From the NCBI RefSeq assembly GCF_010389155.1, contig NC_057768.1, positions 25,987,966 to 26,051,965 of the forward strand: a stretch of 64,000 bases of DNA. The letters are read 5' to 3'. The notes under the pieces are model-generated. The model had not been told where the DNA came from. It was given only the letters and a program-made list of their open reading frames with translations, and did not search any database. This DNA is from Erigeron canadensis. Lineage: Eukaryota > Streptophyta > Magnoliopsida > Asterales > Asteraceae. Position numbers and translations under genes: made by a program. The first letter of the stretch is position 1. Every line of letters starts with the position of its first letter. Shown here piece after piece: positions 1-11,530 of this stretch.

Positions 1-2096
1 AATGAGGTCACTAATCCTCCTATGGAGGATGCTGACTCATTTGTTGATGCTTCTTGCTTACCGCCTCTTGATCAGCAACTCACTGAGGACAGTTCAGCAG
101 ATCCTGAGCTGGAGCAAGTTGCTGCTCATATCTATACGATTGAGCCAGTTGAGCCTATTTTAAGATCAATCCATGCTGCATCAGCCAAACCTAAATCACT
201 GGCTGGTGATGTGCAAGTTGATGACTCTGCTGATGAAGAGTTTCATGATGCTTCAGCTAACGTTGAAGACATGGAGTCTGCTGATGACCCCATCAATGTT
301 AACTCAAATCAGTTAAATGTCTCCACTTATCAAACTCTAGTTGAACCTTCAATAACCATTGATCTCTCCTCTTATCCTTCTCCTGCTAATCCCATACAAA
401 TGTCTTTTGCTGCCACTCTAGGTTCATCAAGTGACCCATCACTTAAATGGACTTCAAGTCATCCTGCTCACCAAGTAATTGGTGATCCTCAGCAGGGCAT
501 TGTGACTAGATCAGCGACTAGATATACATGTCTATATGTAAATTTCTTGTCAATGATCACTCCGAAGAATATTGGAGAGGCTATGGTTGACCCATCATGG
601 GTTGCTGCCATGCAAGAAGAACTAACACAATTCCAAAGACAGCATGTCTAGTTCTTAGTTCCTCTTCCTCCTGGCAAAGAACCTATTGGAACAAAATGGG
701 TTTATAGAAATAAAATGGACGAAGATGGTGTTGTTATACGTAACAAGGCTAGGTTAGTTACTCAAGGTTACCTTCAAGAAGAAGGTATCGACTATGACGA
801 AACCTTTGCTCCAGTGGCCAGACTTGAAGCAATACGCTTATTCTTGGCACATGTTGCTTATCGAAACTTCACTATATATCAAATGGATGTCAAGAGTGCT
901 TTCCTAAATGGAAAACTCAAAGAAGAAGTTTATGTGGAGCAGCCACCTGGTTTTGAAGATCTAACCAAGCCAAACCATGTTTATCGTCTTAATAAAGCAT
1001 TATATGGTCTTAAACAAGCTCCCAGAGCTTGGTATGACACTCTTTCTGAATTTCTTCTTTCTCATGAGTTCCAGCGAGGATCGATAGACAGCACCCTCTT
1101 TATTTATAGAAAGGGTGCTCATGTTCTATATGTTCAAATATATGTCGATGACATCATATTTGGATCCTCCAGCAAGAAACTTTGCAATAAGTTTAGCTCA
1201 CTAATGTCTTCACACTTTGAAATGAGTATGATGGGTGAGCTGACCTTCTTCCTTGGTCTACAAATTCGCCAACATCCTAATGGCATTTTTATAAACCAAG
1301 AAAAATACATTCGAGACATGCTGGCTAAATTTGATATGTCTAATATCACTACTAAGCCTACTCCTATGTCTCCTCCAAACAATCTCCATGCTGACCTTGA
1401 TGGTAAGCATGTGAACCCCACTTTCTATCGTAGGATGATAGGCTCACTGATGTATCTCACAGCGAGTCGTCCAGACATTATGTTTGCTACTTGCCTTTGT
1501 GCAAGATATCAAGCATCTCCCAGGGAGTCTCACCTTCTCGCTGTCAAGAGAATTTTTAAATATCTCAAAGGGACTTCCTCTCTAGGTCTTTGGTATCCCA
1601 AAGATTCTAACTTTGATTTAGTTGCATATTGTGATTCTGACTATGTTGGATGCATGTTAGATAGGAAAAGTACCAGTGGTGGATTCTGACTATGTTGGGG
1701 GGAAGGCTAACTAGTTGGTCTAGTAAAAAACAGCATACAGTTTCCATCTCCACTGCTGAAGTAGAGTATGTGTCAGCAACAAGTTGTTGTGCACAAGTCC
1801 TCTGGATGAAAAATCAACTTGTTGACTATGACTTAAATTTTTCTAAAATCCCAATTATGTGTGACAACACTAGTGCTATTGCCATCACACATAATCCTGT
1901 TCAGCATTCCAAAACTAAACATATTGACATTAGGTATCACTTCATTCGTGATCATGTCATGAAGGGGGATGTTGAAATCTACTTCATCCCCACTGATGAT
2001 CAACTTGCTGACATCTTCACTAAACCTTTAGATGAAAAGAGATTCAAGGATCTCGTCAGCGGGTTGGGAATGCTAAATGGTGATTCTGCCGCTTAA
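1..2096 (+). pseudogene. copia pol fragment: pre-RT linker, reverse transcriptase, RNase H
   Basis: An acidic linker (22-651) leads into reverse transcriptase (715-1689) and RNase H (1692-2096). RT motifs visible are [43 protein letters not shown] and the catalytic YVDDIIFG. RNase H shows SWSSKKQ, STAEVEY and the C-terminal DIFTKPL motif. Two lesions are clear: a TAG at 649-651 between linker and RT, and a frame change near 1685-1692 between RT and RNase H. The stop after RNase H is at about 2094. The upstream pol parts are outside the window. Confidence 0.9.
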
Positions 2097-2210
2097 CTTA
2101 CATACCTTTTGTAAGTTAAAATCTCTTGACTTATATCAAGATCCTCAGCAAGTTCAAGTGTGTCTTACTTGCTACATTACAAGGCAATGAAGAGCCACAA
2201 GTCTTCATCT

Positions 2211-2683
2211 AGTCCAACAGCAAACGGCTGCTGGTAAAGACATCTAAAATCCGTTGATCCTTGATGCTTTGGGAAAAAGCATAATAAAAGTGATAGGGTG
2301 CTGAAAGTCCCTATCTAGTCCAGCAGCAAACGGCTGCTGGTAAAGACATCTAAAATCCGTTGAGCCCTGATGCTTTGGGAAAAAGCATAATAAAAGTAAT
2401 AGGGTGCTGAAAGTCCCTATCTAGTCCAGCAGCAAACGGCTGCTGGTAAAGACATCTAAAATCCGTTGATTCCTGATGCTTTGGGAAAAAGCATAATAAA
2501 AGTAATAGGGTGTTGAAAGTCCCTATCTAGTCCAGCAGCAAACGGCTGCTGGTAAAGACATCTAAAATCCGTTGATCCCTGATGCTTTGGAAAAAGCATA
2601 ATAAAAGTAATAGGGTGTTGAAAGTCCCTATCTAGTCCAGCAGCAACGGCTGCTGGTAAAGACATAAAATCCGTTGATGGCTG
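2211..2683 (+). repeat. tandem repeat, 106-bp unit, about 4.5 copies
   Basis: Copies start at about 2211, 2317, 2423, 2529 and 2634, so the period is 105-106 bp with few differences between copies. Each unit holds two short inverted motifs, CAGCAG...CTGCTG and GCTTT...AAAGC, that could form hairpins in RNA. The block lies just after the pol stop and before the extra ORF. Its function is unknown. The antisense ORF across it is only the repeat read in one open frame. Confidence 0.9.
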
Positions 2684-3233
2684 ACAATTTGCCAAAAATT
2701 GTTTAATGCTCATCAGCATCCATTCTTTCTTTCTTTGTAGTGCTAATTAAAAACTTGGTAACCATCATTTTTAATAAAATCGTGACTCTTCAGTGGATAC
2801 CTCAATTTATCTGAGTGTATTCCACTACGTATTTTGTTAAATATTTTATTATTTATATCTCAAACGGTTATCTCGATTTTCTCCCAAATGGGCAACTTGT
2901 ACACTGTACGCGCCGTATGAACTCGAGTACAGTTGAAATCGTGGTTCATATAGTCACATCATACTACCCTCACACGTACATATAAACAGTGTCCCACAAT
3001 TTAATATAATTTTTTTATGCCACGTATGAAAGAGAGTACATGTGACGACTCACTTTTTGCAGTTATGGGACCCATATCCATGCCATATATATGTAAATCT
3101 CTTCCAGTTCTCCTTCTTTTACGTTCATTTTTTTCTCTCAAAAGTTCCAAAATCTCCCAAATTCTCTCAAATCCTTCAGATTCTCTCAAAATATTCATAT
3201 TCTAATCTTCTTTCATCTCTACTCTCATTTAAA

Positions 3234-6200
3234 ATGGCTTCTTCATCTGTTCTTGAACAACAAAATCTCTCATATCTCAACTCCAAAATATATGATAATG
3301 AAGGCATTAATCCTTCTAATCAAGTGTCTTTCCAAGCTTCAAAATTGGTCATCAAGGCCAATAACTATCTGGGATCTGAAGAGATCCCATCAAAAATCAA
3401 AGGTTATTTCTCCATGTTTGACTTCATAATGGGATGCCTAGTTAGAAGGGCTATTTATGGCAATCCTAAGGAAATAGTTGTCCACCTCCTAAGGGAGTTC
3501 TGGTAGACATGTGATTACAAGGTTGCAAGTAGCACCATTACTGGTACCGTTATGAAAGGGACGCGTACTATATCTATCTCAGTGGATCTACTGAGACAAG
3601 TTCTTCGTCTTCCCAATCAGACTGAAGAACGACCATTTGTTGGACTTGTAGAAACAAATGTTTGGAAGGAATGGCTGCTGTCTATTGGGTACAGATCTAA
3701 TACTGTTCCACCCACACTTGTACACAGCAACCCTCAAAAGAAGTTTTTGCCTGGGGTTTGGAGGTTGTTGTTCACTCATGTTATTCAATGTCTTGGCGGA
3801 AACAGTGGCTCATTTGATCAAGCCACTGCTGCTCAAATGCAGATTATCTATGCACTGGCAAATGGTCGAAATATAGACTTTGCCAGTGTCATTTTTGAAG
3901 ACCTGAAAGGAAAGGTTACAATAAGGAACAGGTCAAGCTCTGTGTCATTTTCAAGATTCCTCTCCCTAATCTTCAAGCATGAGCTAAAAGGAGAATATCT
4001 TCCTGAAGGTGCTCACTATCTCCTCTCTCCAAGGGTTGCGAGCTCTGTATATAAAACTCTTGCTTGCGATCCTGAGCAATTCGACTCCAAGTATGTTGTG
4101 CTCACTTCAGCAATGAGACAGGTACTTTACTCTGTTTATCCTGAAATCTACAAACCTAACCCTGTTGGAGCTGGTATGCTGATAATCCCCCCAGCAACCT
4201 CCAAAGCTCCTAAGAAGACCAAGAAAACACCATCAACTTCTTCCACTTCACCTCCTGCTGCTGTCCCAAAACAGCAGCAACGAGTAAGGCTAAGAAGTCC
4301 TCACTGCCCAAGGACAATAGAGACCCAGCCAGCCCATTAGCAGTCTCAAAAAAGGCTGCTGACGAGAAAAAGGGAAACCGAAAGCAGCCACCTCAAACTT
4401 CTGTAGGCGAGGTTGGTGAAGATCAAGGGCCACCCAGCTCATTAGAGTTGAGTCTACCAAACAAATAATTCCCTCCTCTTCTTCTCAACCCTCTGAGTCG
4501 TTGTCAGCAGCCATATCACAGGACAACAAAGTCTATGGCCGATGATGCTTTGGTGGTACAACACACTGAAGCTGAGGCACCTGATTCCCCTACCCCTTTA
4601 AATTTTTCTGTTGATGAAAGGATGAGTGTTGAGGTTGAAGATGCTGAGGATGTTTGTGGTGAAGGAAGTTTGGTTGAAGGTGCTGAGGTTAATGCACAAG
4701 AAAATTTATTTGAAAATATTGATGATGATGATGGTGATGAAAGTGATCTGGAGTTGGAAAATTTTGTGGTTGATGAATTCCAGCTGGATTCCTCCAACCA
4801 GGCTGATGAACTTGAAGCAAGTGACATGGAGGTTGATGCTGGAGAAGAGGTTGCTGCTGATGTAAATGCAGCAGCCATCATTGAAAGTGTTGAAAAAGCT
4901 GCTGCTGATGATAATGCAGCAGCTAATGATGAAGAAACTGAGGTGCTGACTCTTTTTTCCATACCTCAGACTCCACCCATGCAACCAGTGAACACCATGC
5001 TCTCCTTTGGCATGCCCTCTTCCTTCCAAAGTGTTTCTGGCTGTTCATCTGCTGCCAAGCCTGTCAACTCTCAAAATGCCAAAGAGTTGGATATCTCTTA
5101 CTCCACTAACTCTTCTGATAGGCTGGCCAGGGTGGAACACCAACTAAATGATCTCACCAAGGCTGCCACACTCGTTGTTCAACTCAAAAGTCATGAAGAT
5201 GACAGCTTGGTGAAGATTTTGGAGAGCTGGTACAGCAAGCAAAATGATAACACTGCCAGCATCGAGACACTTAAAGAAAAATCTGTTTCTATGGTTGCTG
5301 ATCAAGAGAAGCTGCGCACTTATACTAATGTTATCAAAAAGGATCAGCAGGCCATTCGAGGGTTCTCGCGATCGCTGTGCAAAATTGGGACTGCTGTACG
5401 GTTCTTAGCAAAGAAAGCATCCAGCAGCTGCTGCTGCTGCTGAAGCAAAAAGGGTTGTTGACCTGGTTTCTCCTCTTATCTCCCAGGTTGAATGCAACAC
5501 CAAGGCCATAAATGCCTTGGAGACTCAAGTGGCCAGTCTTCCTCCTCAAGTCTCTTTCAATGAGGAAGATCGTAAGCACCAAATGCAGCTGGAACAAGAA
5601 GTTGGTGACATAAAGAAGATGTTGTCCCAACTTCTTTAGCAGCAGGCAGCTCCAACAGCAACGGTGGAGGTAGTTATTAATGATACTACCTCCAAGGGGG
5701 AGAAAGTTGATGCTGCTGTAATGGCACTTGTCAGTGAAGCTGTTAACAAAGCGGTGAATGATATATATGAAGCTTCTGCTGATAAGGTTGCATGTGAAGA
5801 GAACACTACTGCGCCACTGAGAAACAAGATGAACTAGCAATAGTGGTTGTCAGTGAGGATAAAATAAACACTCCCCCTGCTGGTGTTGAGGGGGAGGAAA
5901 ATGTTGATGCTGAAGTTTCCCCTGCTGGTGCTGAGGGGGAAACTGAAGATGTTAATGCTGAAGGGGAGCAGTAGTTGTTGCCAAAACTCCCCAACCTGAA
6001 ATTTCTGTAGCTGAGCAGTTGGAACCAGAGACCATGAAGGCTGTATGGGAAGCTGGGTTCGCTCAGGAAATGGCTGAAGACAGATCTCGTGAAATGCTGC
6101 CAATCTTTCACAGACGATATCTGGCAAATGCTGAAATCACTCCAATGACTGACAGTCAAAGGAAACAGCTCACGGGGTCTGGATTCTTCAGGAAACCTCA

Positions 6201-7258
6201 AGCTGCTGCCACCTCATTCTCTACTGAATCACTGACCATCCAATCCCCAGCAGGTCATCAACATCAAATGATTGACATTTTGGCCTTGACTGCTGAGGGG
6301 AAAAACTCAAGAAGAAGCCATCAAGGAGTTGGACAGAATTAAAGAGAACCAAGAAAACGAAAAGAAAAACTTGGAGTTTATAAGACAGCTGCCACTCCTT
6401 GAGAAAGATCAATTGGATGCTGAGCAGAAGATGATTCTACAAACTAGTGGTGCTAAAGCTCTCTACAGACATAAACATGATGAAGTAGAGAAGCAGCTGA
6501 GTGAGAAGAGATCTAAGTTTGAAGTTGAAAAGGCTAAATGGTTAAAATACATGAATGACAGGAGGAGGCCTCAAAGAATAGTGGTTGCTGAAGCCTTTCA
6601 TGCTGACATGGGCCTAAAGACAAATTTGAAGATCTTAAGAGAAGGTGCTGACAAGCCAGTCAGATATGAAGGTGTCAAGGCAACTACTCTGAGTGCATCC
6701 GAATGGGCTGAAGTGTATATGCTCATCAAAGACAAAATGGCTCCCAGCTACGATCAATTGAAGAACATGCTGAAGGAGTACTTTGAGAAGGCAAGAGGGT
6801 TTGAAACGAAGTTTAAGTGTGATCTGCCTATGCTGAGGCTAGTGTTTGGAGCTCCAGCTGCTATCTCAACGTCTGCTGGCAAGAAAGCACAAAGAAAAAG
6901 GAAAGAAATGCATCAATTCTTGCCAGCAGCTCTTCCTCCTCTAGCCGATGATGCTACCTTAAATATTCGCTTGCCTTCCAGAAGCGTGTTTGAAGAAGGA
7001 AGGACATTGGAGTCCCCTGCTGGCATTTTCTTCCAAAACTTCCAGAATGATCAACTCTTCTTTAGGTTGGCAGAAATAGAAAAAGCTTCCACTGGGTTTC
7101 TCATCAGCATCAGAAAGAGATTCTCCAAGTTAGCAAGTGCCACATGGTTCATCAGCAAGATTGATGAAAAGCTGTTGAAGCCTCACAGAAGAGATGATCC
7201 AGTGCTGAGGATTGCCAAGCAGGAAGATGCTTGGGAGATAGAAGCTGCTAATCTTTAG
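3234..7258 (+). pseudogene. extra 3' ORF region of the copia element, broken
   Basis: A coding-like region of about 4 kb follows pol. The likely start is ATG 3234, after AT-rich leader sequence. Open blocks are 3234-4340 (one in-frame TAG at 3504), 4535-5443, about 5420-5637 in another frame, 6019-6342 and 6329-7258. The first block is a compact globular-looking domain ending in a Pro/Ser/Lys-rich tail. The middle is very acidic and Ala/Val-rich. The 6329-7258 block is charged and likely coiled coil, with KEKDQL-like heptads. Such ORFs in Sireviruses are sometimes called env-like, but no convincing signal peptide or membrane anchor is visible here. At least four lesions separate the blocks. 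The function is not known. Confidence 0.7.
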
Positions 7259-7373
7259 ATGTCAATTTGTAAAAGTTTTATGCTTCAGCTTGTAATTTTC
7301 TTTGATGATATAAAAGACATCTTTCCTTCGTACTTCATTCTTCTTACTTACTCAGCAAGTCTCTTCAGCGAAT

Positions 7374-7383
7374 AGGGGGAGAT
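7374..7383 (+). other. polypurine tract of the copia element
   Basis: A purine run AGGGGGAGA lies directly before the LTR start TGTTGAG. That is the usual position of the plus-strand primer in LTR retrotransposons. Confidence 0.75.
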
Positions 7384-8006
7384 TGTTGAGTCTTGGATTC
7401 GCTGATTAGACTTACTCGCTGACATGTATCGTCAGCAAGTCTTCAGCTAGTCCAGTGACTCTCTTCAGCGGGATGTATGCCGACCAAATGTTTGTCATGG
7501 CGGGAAGTATTCAAACCATATGAAGACAAGAGTCACATAGTGGTTCTTCCAACTGTAACATACCTTACTTGGTAAAGGTACATGTTGGGACCAAAACTTG
7601 GGTCTTCTCTCTCATACCCATTTTGGTAAAGAAGACAAGGGCTCTTGCTTGGAAGTACAAGGAGCCAATGGAACGTCGACAACCACCATCTAACACCATC
7701 AAGAGAAGGCTGTGTTTCCCTAATTCCTTCTCTATATAAAGCAACACAGCCGCATTGTATCAAGTGTGTTAGTCACCTTGAAAGTGTGTGTCACTTGTAA
7801 TTGTTCAACTTTTTAGTGTGTTTAGACTTAGCAATTACCTTGTTCATTTGTATTCTTGTAAGTCAAGTGTGTAAGATCGACCATGTATTCATCGTTTAAT
7901 CAATGATACATATGATTATACTTACATTGATTTATTACAATCGAACTTCTTGTTGTTCTTGTTATTTATCTTCTTATTTACTTTCTTGTCTAATTTAAAT
8001 ATAACA
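7384..8006 (+). mobile_element. 3' LTR of the copia element
   Basis: The LTR starts TGTTGAG right after the polypurine tract. It contains a TATA box (CTATATAAA, about 7733-7741) and T-rich 3' sequence typical of a polyadenylation region. The first 70 bp repeat the motif TCGCTGA/CAGCGA several times on both strands. The 3' boundary is placed at ...ATAACA (8006), which pairs with the TGTT start; the 5' LTR is not available for comparison. The short antisense ORFs here are not genes. Confidence 0.7.
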
Positions 8007-8971
8007 TAAGTTGTGCATTTATGGACCATCAGAATACATGTGACAAAAACAACTAAATTATGATAACTTCATTTAATTTAACAGAAAGGTTGGATAGCGG
8101 CTTCAATAATAGGAAAGTCAATAGATCAAAGAAAGAATGTTACACTGAGAGTTAAATGGTTTTCATTAGTAACTTCATTGTTGGTATTAATGGAATTGTC
8201 AAAGGATTTTTGCCAACTCTCCATAAGTGTGAGATTGTGTTTTCTCCACCACCATCTTGAGGCCTATCCAAAATTTTACTCGATCCTGCTACTGATTTAA
8301 CTTCACAACTTTTGTTGATATTATCACTAACGATCAGATTATAGATCAAAATTGTGTAGGTTATTATTGTATAGTTTATAAAGTCCAATACATTAATAAA
8401 ATATAAACGTGTAACGCTCGGAACTAACCTAGTAAACTAACATATATAACAAAACCGTACCAATATAAATGCATCCGTAAGTACAAATATCTGTCCTTTG
8501 CTTCAACCGTACGTATAGTATTATTTTCATTACTATCTACTTATAAATCTATATTAAATAATATCAATCTATACAATTTAGCTTTATATAAAGACCTTTT
8601 TTTATTTTAAAGCTACGTAAATAAAACTCAATAAAAATATTTAATTTAATTATTAAGAAAGAAATATTTTAATTCAATTATTGACACATTTATTCTACTA
8701 TTTCCCCCCTGTCGTTGTTTTGATCTTCAATTTTATCATATGTCTAAATTCTCTTTTAAGACATGTACGTATAAGCTTATGAATCTTAAATACACATATC
8801 AATTTTGTTTTATCTATTTATTTACATCGTATCAAGGCATGTACCAAAGCATTTAACGTTTTTCGTGGTTATTAAAGTGACCCGGATTTCTAGTTATTTA
8901 TATTGTGGATCGCTTTCAAGCCTATCTTATTAAAAATAAACAATAAGTGAATAAACATAAACATCTACCAA
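8007..8971. other. AT-rich intergenic, no gene seen
   Basis: No recognisable coding exon, RNA gene or repeat boundary was found. An antisense ORF at 8152-8388 has no recognisable family and low-complexity ends. Confidence 0.5.
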
Positions 8972-8980
8972 TATAAAAAA

Positions 8981-10266
8981 GGAATTTTCTAACTAGTGTA
9001 TCCTATAAGCACTTGATAACAAACATTTAATTAGTTTTGATTTTTTTTCTTGTCAAATTTACCCTTCCTTTATAATCTCCTATAATTACTCCTAATAATT
9101 ACTATCTGCAAATGAACTAATTACTCCAAATTCAGTCTATTTCTCCTTTTTTTTACGGACTCATCAAGCATTCTTTTTAACTTTGTGTAATTTTTATAAT
9201 TCCCTTGCATTTCTTTTTGTTCTTGTTCGACCGATTTATGTACGAGACTCTCTCTTTTTATCATTTGTTCTAGTTTTCTTTGTTTTTGTTTTTGCTTAAT
9301 ATTTGTTATCCAGAAAATAAAATCCATCATTTATTGAAACAAATAAACATCACACATATTATAAACCAATCCCATTTACAACCAAAGCAAAATAAAAAAC
9401 AAAATAATAGTTTTATAACTTCAAGTTTACACAGTCAAATTTAAGGTAAATGATATATCTACAACAATTTTTTTCCATCTACAACAATGTAAGCATTACT
9501 TCTTTTTTTTGAAAGGTGGGGATTATTTGCTCGCAACGAAGGAACTAGCTTACGTTGTCTTAACTGGGTCCGCGCTAGAGAGCCCCCTCACCCTCAATAC
9601 TTAATAGGAAGAGAAACTCCCAACTAAACCGCCTGAAGACACGACATTTAATTGGGATAAAACTTTGTCCCTCTGCAAGACTCAAACATGTTTCACTGAA
9701 GGACGTTATTGTAAAGTTCTTTCAAATGTCATTCTCATGTCTCGAACTCGAGACCTCCAGCATGTAAAGCTGGTGTTCAACTAGCGAGCTATAATGGGAA
9801 TTACATCTAATATCATAGATGATAATTATAGTAAAAAAGCAATACGAGTAAACTATACTTTTTCCATAAAACTAAATCAATAAAACAATAATATTTACTT
9901 CAAAGAAATATTATGATCTACTTATGAATCGATAAGAATTGGGAGGCTGAATATATGGTGTATAAAGGAAGAGGAAAATTATAAAGGGTTTTTATTTTTT
10001 TTAGAGGGAATTATATAATTTACAGGATATTAAAATTTTAAAAGTAAATTTACAAATCACAAAAAGTTGAAAAAAAGTGTCTGATGAGTCGGTAAAAAAA
10101 AAAAGAAATGAAATGAATTTGGAGTAATTAATTAAGTTGGAGATAATAGTTATTAAAGTAGTTATAGGTAATTATAAAGCAAGGATAAATTTGACAAGAA
10201 AAAAAAAATCACAGCTAATTAAATGTTTGTTATCAAATGCCTATAGGGCACTAGTTAGAAAACTCC
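8981..10266. mobile_element. MULE-like non-autonomous element with long TIRs
   Basis: The two ends are inverted copies of each other for about 200 bp (8981-9190 and about 10060-10266), starting GGAATTTTCTAACTAGTG and its mirror GGAGTTTTCTAACTAGTG. Flanks carry a near-perfect 9-bp target duplication, TATAAAAAA at 8972-8980 and TATAATAAA at 10267-10275 (8 of 9). Long TIRs plus 9-bp duplications are the mark of Mutator-like elements. No transposase ORF is present. The interior carries a SINE at 9503-9797. Confidence 0.85.
9503..9797 (-). mobile_element. tRNA-derived SINE inside the MULE-like element
   Basis: On the minus strand the head carries Pol III promoter boxes: an A box (TAGCTCGCTAGTTG) and a B box (GAGTTCGAGAC) about 35 bp apart. 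The body is about 230 bp long and ends in an A-rich tail (AAAAAAAAGAAG). A core, CTAGCGCGGACCCAGTTAAG, is shared with the SINE at 23081-23390. Flanks show a weak short duplication around GTAAT. Confidence 0.75.
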
Positions 10267-10349
10267 TATAATAAAACATGATTGAAACATCATCGAATAA
10301 CATGTTACAGAAGCTTTAAACGACATGTCCCTGTTATCATATATCCAAA

Positions 10350-10380
10350 CTAGATTAATGTTCCACGTAATACACGGGTA
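10350..10380 (-). mobile_element. Helitron 3' terminus
   Basis: Read on the minus strand, a short GC-rich hairpin (CCGTGTATTACGTGG) is followed by ATTAAT and CTAG, then a host T. This matches the hairpin-CTRR-T end of plant Helitrons. The 5' TC end to the right was not located. Confidence 0.5.
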
Positions 10381-10994
10381 AATATAGTTTTACATTTTTC
10401 TTAAGTAATAATTAACGAATTAAAATATTCAATTTCACTTTATTAACATTTGTGTTTTTTACATTAATAATGTAAACTTTTTTAATGGTATATTTGTAAT
10501 TTTGTTCCTACAAAATAATAATAAATAAAGAATACATACAAAACGTTGACTTTCTTATCATAAGCGTGTTCTTTGAAATTATATCACTTGGTTGGAAACG
10601 TTAGTCTTGAGATGAACATCTATATAGTTAGAGTAAAATTTTGAGTTGTTTTTATATTTAAATAGAATAGGGAAAAAAAGGTTAGAAAAGTAGCTTTTTC
10701 TTTTTTGGTAAATGTACAGTACATTGATAATATAGTTGTATATAAAAACATTATATTTTTTTCAAATTCTTTGATAATAGTAATCACAATAGTCACGCAT
10801 ATTTACAAGCTAATTTATACATCATTAATTTTGACATATTATCTTATTTTGTATAACAGAGTACAACTTCTCCGTCATTACATGCTCCAAAATTACAGAT
10901 CAATGTTAAAAGTTGATGTTCCCAAAGTTGTCACTCACCTAAGCTAAACTCGGCTTTCTCAACACTACCATTGATAATTTGACTAAACCAGACA

Positions 10995-10995
10995 T

Positions 10996-11027
<32 letters not shown>

Positions 11028-11033
11028 ATATAA
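10995..11033. repeat. (TA)n microsatellite
   Basis: Two alternating TA runs are separated by a short interruption. A second run lies at about 11187-11207. Confidence 0.9.
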
Positions 11034-11530
11034 TATTATAGATCCAAGGTGTTACGACACTATTAATATTCGATTTTACTTTATTTTGGTTTAAAATATA
11101 GCTTACTACTTTTATTAATAGAAAATTGATCTATATATTTTAAATGAAACATATCTTAAATATTTCAATTATAATATGTTTTGTTTATATATATATATAT
11201 ATATATATTTGATATTAACTATTATTCTATTGGATAAGATATAAGATAAAAAGTATTATTTTGTTATTATCTTTAAATATATATTAAAGAAAAACATTAA
11301 TTCAGAATTGAAGAAGTATGGACCATTAGATTAATTATAACTTTTATTTAGAGACATTAGATCAAATGATGATGTCATATACCTTATTTAAATTTTTTTC
11401 AATAAAATTTTCTTTTTTAACGTAATACGTTTCTATTAAATTATATTTTTATATAGGATTTTTATTATATAACGATTAAATTTTGGTTATAAGATTTTTG
11501 TATATGATTTGTACCATATAACATTTTTAT

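Larger units (their letters stand above)
1..8006 (+). mobile_element. Ty1/copia retrotransposon, Sirevirus-like, 3' part with 3' LTR
   Basis: Visible in order are the pol C-terminal half (RT, RNase H), a tandem-repeat block, a long extra ORF region, a polypurine tract and a 3' LTR. The 5' LTR, gag, protease and integrase lie outside the window. RT-RNase H order and motifs place it in Ty1/copia. A long ORF between pol and the 3' LTR is a known feature of Sireviruses, so that assignment is inference from architecture. The right end is set at the last ACA of a TGT...ACA LTR and could be some 25 bp further right. Multiple stops and frame changes show that it is inactive. Confidence 0.85.

Noticed and set aside
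1134..1421. Antisense ORF over the copia RT
   Set aside because: A shadow of the RT frame, which has clear motifs.
1631..1700. Repeated phrase GATTCTGACTATGTTGG at the RT/RNase H break, possibly a duplication
   Set aside because: The second copy can be explained as diverged normal coding sequence with a small deletion, so a duplication is not needed.
2211..2683. Regular repeats that could suggest a CRISPR array
   Set aside because: The repeats are contiguous 106-bp units without unique spacers, in a plant retrotransposon.
4516..5029. Ser/Ala-rich antisense ORFs
   Set aside because: Mirror readings of the acidic repeat-rich part of the copia extra ORF.
9740..9797. Possible tRNA gene on the minus strand
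   Set aside because: Same reason: the tRNA-like head continues into a SINE body with a shared family core.
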